DNA of 51,113 nucleotides, from positions 1 through 51,113 of the forward strand of contig JBGTDU010000015.1 of the NCBI GenBank assembly GCA_041748175.1, given 5' to 3'. Under the pieces are notes generated by a model. It saw nothing but the letters and a program-made list of their open reading frames with translations, did not search any database and had not been told where the DNA came from. The position numbers were made by a program, and so were the translations under genes. Each line of letters starts with the position of its first letter. The first letter of the stretch is position 1. This document shows positions 36,159 to 43,731 of this stretch, piece by piece. Source of the DNA: JAHEJB01 sp041748175 (lineage in GTDB: Bacteria; Bacteroidota; Rhodothermia; Rhodothermales; Rubricoccaceae).

Positions 36159-36944
36159 TCAGGAGCGGAGCGAGTCGCCGCGAAATCCGCCGGGAAGCAG
36201 CGCCTCGGGAGTCGAGGATTCGGGCGGGTTCTTTCCTCGGGCCATCACAATCGGCACGCCCGGTGCAAGTTCGAACATTACCTGCCTGCAGGCTCCGCAC
36301 GACGCCGATTTGTCGTCGTTGGGGCAGGAAAGGTGGATTCGTCGAAAGCGTCGGTGACCATATGCAAGTGCGGTGGCTAAGGCGATGCGTTCGGCGCAGA
36401 GGCCCAGCGTCCAGTCGGCGTGCTCCACGTTGCACCCCGGGACGAGCGAACCGTCCTCGGTGGTGATCACGCACCCGACCGGAAACCCGGATTCCGGGAT
36501 ATGAGCACCTCGCGCCACATCCTCCGCCAGACGCAGCATCTCGGCGTCATCCGGGGAGTTTGCGCCTTCCAGATAGATCTCCAACCGATTTCCCGGCGTC
36601 GGGATGTCGCCAACGCTCTGGCTGACCAACAGATCTGGTCGAGCCGTCTCCCATGAGCTACCAAGCGCTTCAGACAAATACAAGGGGTCGCTAACTCGGA
36701 AGGGCCGGGACTGAGCGACCGCAACCAGGTCTTCCCTGCCCACACACCGAGCCGCTGAGTAGGCAGCGGTTAACGCCGGAATCGTCAGAGGAAAGGAGGC
36801 ATTCTCGACCCGGACGCCTGGCACCCAGCTTCCATCCGAGAGCAGAGCAACTGCTCCGATGGGCCTTTTCGAGAATGGCGTGTACGCATGACTGCTGGCC
36901 TCGTCGGCGAGTCGGCGGAGGATGTCAGGCACGTCGGCGGGCAT
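36159..36944 (-). CDS. cdd: two-domain cytidine deaminase, catalytic site in the C-terminal half
   Basis: 261 residues. Converts cytidine to uridine in pyrimidine salvage. Both halves are deaminase folds. The N-terminal half has YTPFSKRPIGAVALLSDGSWVPG and VENASFPLTIPALTAAYSAA, but no Cys/His-Ala-Glu. The C-terminal half (from about 135) has GCNVEHADWTLGLCAERIAL with the zinc Cys and catalytic Glu, and DDKSASCGACRQVM with the other two Cys, as in the tetrameric Bacillus type. Escherichia Cdd also pairs an active and a vestigial domain, but there the active one is N-terminal. Activity is likely because the C-terminal site is complete. On the minus strand, downstream of the VWA gene promoter region, it is probably a separate transcript. 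Confidence 0.85.
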   Translation of the reverse strand: MPADVPDILRRLADEASSHAYTPFSKRPIGAVALLSDGSWVPGVRVENASFPLTIPALTAAYSAARCVGREDLVAVAQSRPFRVSDPLYLSEALGSSWETARPDLLVSQSVGDIPTPGNRLEIYLEGANSPDDAEMLRLAEDVARGAHIPESGFPVGCVITTEDGSLVPGCNVEHADWTLGLCAERIALATALAYGHRRFRRIHLSCPNDDKSASCGACRQVMFELAPGVPIVMARGKNPPESSTPEALLPGGFRGDSLRS

Positions 36945-36992
36945 TGCGCGCGGTTTGCGTGTGCGTCGGAGGGCAGGCTAGCTTCGAATCCA

Positions 36993-37079
36993 GCCGGGAT
37001 GGCGAAACAGGTAAACGCAGCAGACTTAAAATCTGCCGAGGGGATAACTCTCTTACGGGTTCGATTCCCGTTCCCGGCA
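36993..37079 (+). tRNA. tRNA-Leu (anticodon UAA)
   Basis: Acceptor stem GCCGGGA (36993-36999) pairs with TCCCGGC (37072-37078), discriminator A at 37079. Anticodon stem GCAGA/TCTGC (37020-37024 and 37032-37036) holds the loop CTTAAAA with anticodon TAA at 37027-37029. A long variable arm (class II) and the GGGTTCGATTCCC T-arm fit tRNA-Leu. CCA is not encoded. It lies between two minus-strand genes and is transcribed away from cdd. No integration junction was seen around it. Confidence 0.96.
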
Positions 37080-37113
37080 CAACTCGAGCACGCTCAACAC
37101 GCGCTGGCCCCAT

Positions 37114-38145
37114 CTACCCGATAACTGTTCGGGTGGGCATGAGGGGTTCTTCCTCACCGTGCGATGGCGCGAGCGGCATCACCGGCAAGCCAGCCGCCTG
37201 CCACGCGGCGAGACCGCCGGACAACGTATAGACGGACAAATAACCCCACTCCAGCGCCCTCACAGCCGCGCTATTGGCATCTTCGCTGCCGCCGAAGAAG
37301 ATAATCGGGATCCCAAAATTGGCGGGGAGGTCCTGCGAGGCGAGTGCATGGAGCGGAAGATGTTCGGCATATACGGCGGTCCCGCTTGCAACCGCTTCAC
37401 GATGCGAGCGAACGTCCACGAGCATCGCGCCCACAGCGACCATCCGGTGAACTTCTATCGGCGAGATCGGCAATGGGCGATCGGCGTGCTCCTGGACTGG
37501 AAGTTCTGAGAGGGGTTCGTCCTCCTCAATGAGAATGGGACCCAGGAGGTCGAGCAGCTCGTCGTGCGTGAGGATGCCCGTGTGTCGCTCGCGAATCATA
37601 CCGTCGCGGTCGATGATGACAGTCGTCGGCAGGAATTCTATCTCGCCATATCGTTGCGCTACGGACTGCGACGCATCGGCTACGAGTGGATAGGCCACTT
37701 CATGCTCTACAGCCCAATCCCGGAGGACATCAAGGCCACCTTCGTCCTGGGCCACGCCGACCACTGCGATACCGTCGCTGCCGAGCTCGACGTGGATCCG
37801 GTTCATTGCCTCCATGCCTTCAACGCTCGGCTCATTCCACATAGCCCAAAAGTTGAGGACCACCACCTCACCCCGCTGAGCGGAGAGCCTGAACTCTCCG
37901 CCAATGCCCGGCAGCGTAAAATCGTGCGCAGGTACAGACTCGTCGACATTATCTGAAGGGAAGATCGTCGTCAGCGAATCGCTGGACGCGGAGTTGCCGT
38001 TGGTCGAGGTGACGGTGTCGCCCGTCGGCTCATGTGCGCCCTCATTCGTCGCCATATTGGCTTCGCACCCTGCGAAAAGCCCAAGCACAAGAATGGGCAG
38101 AAGGTTGAACGGACCGAGGCAGACGCGCATCAGATAGAGGACCAA
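37114..38145 (-). CDS. lipoprotein fusing TlpA-like thioredoxin and rhodanese domains, both without catalytic Cys
   Basis: 343 residues. The signal peptide ends LVLGLFAGC with lipobox Cys27, so it is a membrane-anchored envelope protein. Residues about 70-205 are a TlpA/AhpC-like fold: FTLPGIGGEFRLSAQRGEVV, then FWAMWNEPSVEGM where WCxPC is expected (Cys replaced by Asn104 and Ser107), with the cis-Pro loop FLPTTVIID kept. Residues about 225-325 are a rhodanese fold: MLVDVRSHREAVASG, then IIFFGGSEDANSAA where the active Cys should be (Gly285), and LSGGLAAWQAAGLPV. The only Cys in the protein are Cys9 and Cys27. Redox or sulfur-transfer chemistry is therefore unlikely; a binding or scaffold role is inferred. 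The tRNA-Leu gene lies downstream on the other strand. Confidence 0.85.
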   Translation of the reverse strand: MVLYLMRVCLGPFNLLPILVLGLFAGCEANMATNEGAHEPTGDTVTSTNGNSASSDSLTTIFPSDNVDESVPAHDFTLPGIGGEFRLSAQRGEVVVLNFWAMWNEPSVEGMEAMNRIHVELGSDGIAVVGVAQDEGGLDVLRDWAVEHEVAYPLVADASQSVAQRYGEIEFLPTTVIIDRDGMIRERHTGILTHDELLDLLGPILIEEDEPLSELPVQEHADRPLPISPIEVHRMVAVGAMLVDVRSHREAVASGTAVYAEHLPLHALASQDLPANFGIPIIFFGGSEDANSAAVRALEWGYLSVYTLSGGLAAWQAAGLPVMPLAPSHGEEEPLMPTRTVIG

Positions 38146-38305
38146 TCACCCGTGACGCCGCTATGCGCCTTGGAACGGGGAATGCGGGAAAGGGGAGGCG
38201 AAAGGCGGTAGTTTCGTTGCTTATGGACTTGCCGTGATGCGGTGAAGATACGCGATCTTCCCCCTCCAGGTGTCCATGTAGCACCTTCTCCACCCTCTCT
38301 TACGC

Positions 38306-40114
38306 ATGCTCAATTCTTCCGCGACAGGCGCAGAAAACATCCGCTGGAACCTTGACGACCTCTACTCGGATAAGATCTCGCTCGACGAGGAACTGGCGCG
38401 GACAGAGCGGGAGGCAGAAGCCTTCGCAGAATCGTACCGTGGTCGTGTCCGCGCGCTCGATCCGACGAATTTTGCTGCCGCGATGGGAGCGTTGGGTGGT
38501 CTTCATGATCGCGTTGGGAGAGCCTACACATATGCCTACCTAAACTGGTCTACGGCAACGGAGGACCCCGAGCGCGGCGCGTTGCTTCAGCACGTCCGCG
38601 AGGCCTATACGCGAATCGGGCAGTATCTGATTTTCTTTGAGGTGGAATGGGCGGGGCTCGACCCGTCGGCTGCGGAAGCACTCCTGGCTGCGCCGGAGGT
38701 CGCGCCGTACCGCCACCATCTCGAACTCAAATACGAAGCCCGCGAGCACGTCCTCAGCGAGCCTGAGGAAAAAATTATGGCCGAAAAAGCTGTGACGGGG
38801 TGGAGCGCGTGGAACCGTTTCTTTGACGAGACGCTCGGCGCGGCCCGCTTCGCTTTTCGGGGCGAATCGCTTCCATTGCAGCAAGTCTCTGCAAAGCTGC
38901 ACGAACCGGATCGGGCTGTCCGAATGGAAGTGCAGGCGTCCATCACTGCCGGACTTGAGGCACTCCAGCGTCCTCTGACCTACGTTTTCAATACGATCCT
39001 TGCAGACAAATTCTCGACCGATCGTCTGCGGGGCTATCAGCACTGGCTCGAATCGCGCAACGAATCCAACGAAATCGCACGCGAAAGCGTTGACGCACTG
39101 ATTGCGTCGGTCACCGCTCGCTACGATCTGGTTCATCGATTCTACGACCTCAAGCGGCAGCTTCTGGGCCTGGACACGCTCTACGACTACGATCGCTACG
39201 CGCCACTCGGCGAGACGGAGCAGTTCGTTTCGTGGGAGGAAGGCAAGGAGATCGTCCTGGACGCTTACGGCGAGTTCCTTCCAGAAATGGGCGAGATAGC
39301 GGCTCGCTTTTTTGCCGAGAGCTGGATCGACGCGCCGCCGGAGGCCGGAAAGCGAGGAGGCGCCTTCAGCCACGGCGCGGTTCCCAGCGCCCATCCCTAC
39401 ATCATGCTGAATTACACGGGAAGGGTGCGAGACGTCCAAACGCTGGCGCACGAGCTGGGCCACGGCATCCATCAGTACCTCGCGCGCGATCAGGGCATTT
39501 TCCACGCCGATACGCCACTCACCACCGCCGAGACCGCGTCCGTGTTTGGCGAGATGCTCGTTTCTCAGCGGCTTTTAAGCCAACTCAAATCCCCGCAGGA
39601 CCGGCTTGCGCTACTGATCGAAAAAATCGACGACACGATGGCAACCGTATTCCGGCAGGTAACCATGAACCGGTTCGAGGAGCGCATCCATGCCCACCGT
39701 CGGGACGAAGGAGAACTCGCACCCGACGACTTCGGCCGGTTATGGATGGAGACCCAGCGCCCGATGTACGGCAACAGCGTCTTCCTGACCGACAACTATA
39801 CCCACTGGTGGAGCTACATCCCGCATTTCGTCCACACGCCGGGATACGTTTACGCCTACGCCTTTGGCGAGCTACTCGTGCTGGCGCTGTATGCCCGTTA
39901 CCAGGAGGAAGGTGCAGCGTTCGCCGCCCGCTACAGAACGCTGTTGGCGTCCGGCGGCTCCGATTGGCCGCACGAACTCGTCGGCAAACTTGGCATCGAC
40001 CTTCGAGATGCCACATTCTGGAATCAGGGGCTGGATGCGATCGGGGTGCTCGTCGATGAGGCTGAGGCGCTGGCGGAATCGCTGCGATCTGAGGTTGTAC
40101 CGGAAGGGTTATGA
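38306..40114 (+). CDS. pepF: oligoendopeptidase F (M3 family)
   Basis: 602 residues, normal for PepF. Cytoplasmic zinc peptidase of short peptides. The M3 active site is complete: LAHELGHGIHQYL (HELGH, residues 382-386) with the downstream Glu in TPLTTAETASVFGEM. The N-terminal part RWNLDDLYSD and KIMAEKAVTGWSAWNRFFDE is typical of the family. C-terminal substrate-binding residues lie in HFVHTPGYVYAYAFGELLVLALY. ATG at 38306 is preceded by CTCTTACGC with no Shine-Dalgarno. It is divergent from the TlpA-rhodanese lipoprotein, with a 160-base shared upstream region. Confidence 0.95.
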   Translation: MLNSSATGAENIRWNLDDLYSDKISLDEELARTEREAEAFAESYRGRVRALDPTNFAAAMGALGGLHDRVGRAYTYAYLNWSTATEDPERGALLQHVREAYTRIGQYLIFFEVEWAGLDPSAAEALLAAPEVAPYRHHLELKYEAREHVLSEPEEKIMAEKAVTGWSAWNRFFDETLGAARFAFRGESLPLQQVSAKLHEPDRAVRMEVQASITAGLEALQRPLTYVFNTILADKFSTDRLRGYQHWLESRNESNEIARESVDALIASVTARYDLVHRFYDLKRQLLGLDTLYDYDRYAPLGETEQFVSWEEGKEIVLDAYGEFLPEMGEIAARFFAESWIDAPPEAGKRGGAFSHGAVPSAHPYIMLNYTGRVRDVQTLAHELGHGIHQYLARDQGIFHADTPLTTAETASVFGEMLVSQRLLSQLKSPQDRLALLIEKIDDTMATVFRQVTMNRFEERIHAHRRDEGELAPDDFGRLWMETQRPMYGNSVFLTDNYTHWWSYIPHFVHTPGYVYAYAFGELLVLALYARYQEEGAAFAARYRTLLASGGSDWPHELVGKLGIDLRDATFWNQGLDAIGVLVDEAEALAESLRSEVVPEGL

Positions 40115-40296
40115 AGGCAGCGATTTTGGTCCTGCCACGGAGAAGGATCGGCGAGAAGTCCGCCAGGACCGGGCAATTCAGCAGACTGGCAACCACAACC
40201 TGGTGACCGCGGCGGTCAGATTTTCCACTGCCTGATTCTTGACCTTTCCTCGCTTCTGGTGCCAGCTTCTCGGCATTCGAGTTCTGATTCCCGGAC

Positions 40297-40325
40297 TTGA
40301 CACCCAGTCCGCCTTTTCGTAATAG
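40297..40325 (+). promoter_or_regulatory. sigma70-like promoter before the CYTH-CHAD gene
   Basis: A perfect TTGACA (40297-40302) with a 17-base spacer leads to TAATAG (40320-40325), 55 bases before the ATG at 40381. Spacing is ideal and the -10 is moderate. Placed in the 266-base gap after pepF, it would make the CYTH-CHAD gene and its lipoprotein a separate unit. No other structure was seen in that gap. Confidence 0.45.
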
Positions 40326-40380
40326 GTTGATTGCTCACTCCGCTCACCTCTCGCTTTCGCGTAGGGCACGCAGCGTAATC

Positions 40381-42798
40381 ATGGAAATCGAGTCCAAGTA
40401 CTTAGTCCCGCGGCCCGAAGTGTTTTCGGCAGCCCTAGCGTTGGAGGCGCTTGGGCAATACCGGCTGGAGGCGATGCCGCCCGTACATGTGCAGGATGAC
40501 TATGTGGACACAGACTCTGCCGACCTGCTTAATCACGCCTACGTCCTTCGGATTCGCAGCCAGGGCGACGCGGCTCAAGCGACGCTCAAGAACCTGGGTA
40601 CACCGGAGGGTCCGCTGCATCGTCGGATCGAGATTGAAGAGCGGCTGGAACAAGCTTTGGACGAAGATGGGCATCTGGCCATTCCCGATGGCGTTTTGAA
40701 GGATCGCGTGGATGCGTTGATTGGCGGTAGAACCCTAGCTCCTCTAGTGCAGTTGCGCCAGTACCGGTCTCCCCGCGTTGTGTTCGACGGCAACCGGCTC
40801 GTCGGAGTCCTTTCGCTGGACATCATCGCCATCGAAACGGAAGTAGGGCCGGACGTCTCGCATCAGGTCGAGGTTGAGCTCGCCGAGGATGGTCGCGAAA
40901 CCGATATCTATCGGCTCGACCCCGTCCTCAAAGAGCGGGGAATGGAGCAGGCCACAAGGTCCAAGTTCGAGCGCGGGCTGATTCTCTTGCAACGCAATCC
41001 TGCAAACGCACTAATCTTGCTGCCAGGAGAACGAACTGTCCTCCGCCACTTTTCGGAGGCAGGGACGCCACTTTTCCGGAGGCGCGCGCGTGTTATCCTG
41101 CACTTCGCGCGAGGACTGAGTGCCGCTGCCGTCGCCAACAAGGTCGGGCTTAGCTATCTGAGGGTCGAACACTGGCTGGATGCATTCCGGCGGACCCGCA
41201 TGGATATTTTTGAAGACGCGACGACAGACCATCGCGCGCTGCTTGGGCATAGCGACGCCAACCGGTACGCCATTTCCGAGCTCGTCTCGTCGGGTTCTCC
41301 CGTACCGGAACTGTTTCCCCACGGTGCCGCCCACGTTGGTTTTGCTGAGTTGATTCATCCGCCCAGCTTCGGTCTCCAGACGGCAGCCAGTCCCGCGTCT
41401 GATCCACCTGACACGCTGGACGCATTTGACAGTGGCGGGATGGAAGTCCGGTCAGAGATCGTTCGCGAGGAAAGCGAGGAAACCCGGTTCAACGCGCCCG
41501 AACCCGACGGCGCAAAGTCTGGTGGGGATGGTTTCGGCGAGAGGTTCCCGTCTCTCGCGGTGGCGTCGCAGCCTGTTGAGTTGGGACGACCGCCGTTCTC
41601 CCCGGAGCCAGCCGTGGTACCTGATCATTTTTACGAGGAACCCGCCGACGCGCGCGGTCAGGTTGGCCAACCGATAGCGCAGCCTCATCGGAAGGCCGAG
41701 GTGCGATGGGCGGACAAAAGCTCGGCGACGCGGAATGCTGCTACCACCGGGCCCGTCGCCAAACCGAACGCTGGCTCCATCTCGCCGAACGGCGAAAAGC
41801 AGGAGGTGGAAGCAATAACCGGGCTCGCCATCCCGATCCCGGACCGGCCTGTTCTCCGTGCGGAGGACGCAGTTCTTGCCGCAGCAGAGCGAGTTCTGAC
41901 GTACCAGTTCGCCTGGCATCGCGACGCGGTTAATCGCGTTCAGGCATCGGGCGGCGAACCGCGCAGCATCCGGCGATTCCTCGTCGCGGTGCATCGGCTT
42001 CGCATAGCCCTCCAGCTTTTCGAGGACTATCTGCCGCCGAGACCCGTCAAACGCCTGCACACGCGTATGCGAGCGATGGCGCGAATGCTGGAGGTAGTCG
42101 GCGATCTGGACCACGTCATCTCACACGTTTCATCCGCGCAAAGTGAAGCTTCGGAAGAAGAGGCCGCGGACTTCGCGCACGCGTCGGCAGATCTCAAGCA
42201 GAAACGTGATTCGGAGTGGCAGGCTGTCCGAGGAAATCTTGACGGAGCCGACCATGCACGCTGGACGCATCGCCTCCAGCGCGTGGTGGAACGACTTGCA
42301 CTGCAGGCGGCAGAAAGCGTGGAAGTCGACGAGTTCACGCCTCTGGAACCGGACGACTATCTCGAACCTGCCGAAAAGCCGCCACGCCGAACGCGCCTTC
42401 AGCACATGCTCGGTTCAGCCGTCTGGCGTCGCTATGAGGGCCTTCGGGCCTTTGTTACCACCGCCGACGACACTGCCGAAGACCCATTGCATTCGCTGGG
42501 CGTAGCATGCGCAGCCATGCAATACGTTCTCTCCTTAAGCAGCGGATGCGCCTCCCGGCCTGTCGGGGAGGTAGCCGGACCGATGGCGCGCCTCGAATCG
42601 CATATCGCGGTGTTCCACCACGCACGTCTCACGGCGAACGCGTTGGATGTGTATCCCGATCTGAACCCCGTTACCGCGCTACGCGACAAACTTAGAGAGA
42701 TTCAGACGGAGGTCATCGCGGAGGTTGCTGATCTGAAAAGCGCCCTCGTCGATACGGAGTACCGCCAATCGTTAGCTCGCGTCGTTGCTTCTCTATGA
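40381..42798 (+). CDS. CYTH-HTH-CHAD protein (polyphosphate-related)
   Basis: 805 residues from the ATG at 40381. Residues 1-205 are a CYTH domain beginning MEIESKYLV (the ExExK motif), with the alternating acidic/basic tunnel strands that bind triphosphate or polyphosphate. Residues about 231-275 form a transposase-style helix-turn-helix (FRRRARVILHFARGLSAAA, then VANKVGLSYLRVEHWLDAFR). A disordered linker runs to about 485. The rest is a CHAD domain (RFLVAVHRLRIALQLFEDYL, then MARMLEVVGDLDHV), a His-rich helical module that binds inorganic polyphosphate. CYTH and CHAD fusions are common; the DNA-binding-like module between them is less usual. The lipoprotein gene overlaps its stop (ATGA). 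A promoter-like TTGACA lies upstream. Confidence 0.85.
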   Translation: MEIESKYLVPRPEVFSAALALEALGQYRLEAMPPVHVQDDYVDTDSADLLNHAYVLRIRSQGDAAQATLKNLGTPEGPLHRRIEIEERLEQALDEDGHLAIPDGVLKDRVDALIGGRTLAPLVQLRQYRSPRVVFDGNRLVGVLSLDIIAIETEVGPDVSHQVEVELAEDGRETDIYRLDPVLKERGMEQATRSKFERGLILLQRNPANALILLPGERTVLRHFSEAGTPLFRRRARVILHFARGLSAAAVANKVGLSYLRVEHWLDAFRRTRMDIFEDATTDHRALLGHSDANRYAISELVSSGSPVPELFPHGAAHVGFAELIHPPSFGLQTAASPASDPPDTLDAFDSGGMEVRSEIVREESEETRFNAPEPDGAKSGGDGFGERFPSLAVASQPVELGRPPFSPEPAVVPDHFYEEPADARGQVGQPIAQPHRKAEVRWADKSSATRNAATTGPVAKPNAGSISPNGEKQEVEAITGLAIPIPDRPVLRAEDAVLAAAERVLTYQFAWHRDAVNRVQASGGEPRSIRRFLVAVHRLRIALQLFEDYLPPRPVKRLHTRMRAMARMLEVVGDLDHVISHVSSAQSEASEEEAADFAHASADLKQKRDSEWQAVRGNLDGADHARWTHRLQRVVERLALQAAESVEVDEFTPLEPDDYLEPAEKPPRRTRLQHMLGSAVWRRYEGLRAFVTTADDTAEDPLHSLGVACAAMQYVLSLSSGCASRPVGEVAGPMARLESHIAVFHHARLTANALDVYPDLNPVTALRDKLREIQTEVIAEVADLKSALVDTEYRQSLARVVASL

Positions 42799-43358
42799 AA
42801 CGAACACGTACGTTTCGGCTTGTTTTGCTGGCTTTTTCCATGGTAGCCTTGCTCACCTCGGCGTGCGCCGGACCGCCGGAGTCTTCCTCGCCGACCACCT
42901 CTTCTTCGACGCCGGAGGGCATCGCACGGCTGGCGGCTCCCTTTCGCGACTACCAGTTGGGCACGCGGCGGCCGGGTGGTGGCGCTTGCACGGAAACAAC
43001 CTCCGTAGCGCCCTCGCTCCGGTACGTCGAGTCTCTCGAATACACCGGCGCGCCACCGGTTACATTTGGGATGGATGGCGATTGCATCCGTGAGATCCGA
43101 ACCGACTACGCCATGCGGGATGGCCGTTTCGAGCACGCTCTCAGCTTTGCGTCGCAGCGTCTTGGCTCTCCAGCTGGCGAAGACCGAGCGATCTGCATCG
43201 CCACGGGCGAGGAAATCCACGCGGTCTATTGGGATCAGCCGGAGGGACGCTTTCAGGTAGTTCGGGTGGGGACCGAAAGCCAGCCGGAATTTGTTCTGCT
43301 CTCAGCTACGGGGCCTGCGGCGTACAGCCGCCATTGCGAGGGCGGAGTGAGGCGCTAG
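42795..43358 (+). CDS. small lipoprotein of unknown function
   Basis: 187 residues. Its ATG overlaps the stop of the CYTH-CHAD gene (ATGA at 42795-42798), so the two are translationally coupled. Signal peptide FRLVLLAFSMVALLTSAC with lipobox Cys24, then a Ser/Thr/Pro-rich stretch and a compact domain with four Cys (GACTETT, DGDCIRE, AICIATG, SRHCEGG) that could form two disulfides in the periplasm. No family recognised. Coupling suggests a function linked to the polyphosphate-binding protein, perhaps at the envelope. Confidence 0.75.
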   Translation: MKRTRTFRLVLLAFSMVALLTSACAGPPESSSPTTSSSTPEGIARLAAPFRDYQLGTRRPGGGACTETTSVAPSLRYVESLEYTGAPPVTFGMDGDCIREIRTDYAMRDGRFEHALSFASQRLGSPAGEDRAICIATGEEIHAVYWDQPEGRFQVVRVGTESQPEFVLLSATGPAAYSRHCEGGVRR

Positions 43359-43397
43359 CAGCCGGTTGATTTATTCATCCGTTGGCGAGGCGATCGG

Positions 43398-43479
43398 ATC
43401 TTGGTCGAGATCAAGGCGCGAGATCGCAGACGTATTGGTGATCCGGCGAGATTCTCGCAACGCTGAGATCGAACAAGAG
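43398..43479. repeat. long imperfect inverted repeat in the gap before the ferrochelatase homologue
   Basis: The left arm (from CTTGGTCGAGATCAAGG at 43400) and the right arm (ending GAGATCGAACAAG at 43477) are imperfect reverse complements over about 25 bases, with a central CGTATTGGTGATCCGG loop. Hairpins of this CTTGGTCGAGATCAAGGCG type resemble interspersed palindromic repeats in other GC-rich genomes. The rest of the 373-base gap (43359-43731) holds nothing I can support. Confidence 0.4.
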
Positions 43480-43731
43480 CCGCCGCCGCAGATAGGAGGA
43501 ATAGATCAACAGCCTGCTAGTCCCCTGGCTCCACGCCTTCGTTGGGCTCTTGGGGAGGCATGTGTGGGACGGAAAGGACTTGCCGCGACGCGGCGATATT
43601 TAGCTACGGTAAAGACTCGGGTGCTCCCCCGAAACTTCAACGCGTAGACTTCCGTGCGGGCAATTGCGATGTTTAATTACGTCTCGTCGCGATAGCATCG
43701 GTCTCTCTGTTCGCGTCCCCGTGCTCCCCTT

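Noticed and set aside
36993..37079. Genomic island attachment site at tRNA-Leu
   Set aside because: No integrase and no second copy of the tRNA 3' end in the window.
43366..43647. 93-codon frame in the gap before the ferrochelatase homologue
   Set aside because: Covers a long imperfect inverted repeat and has no protein-like pattern.
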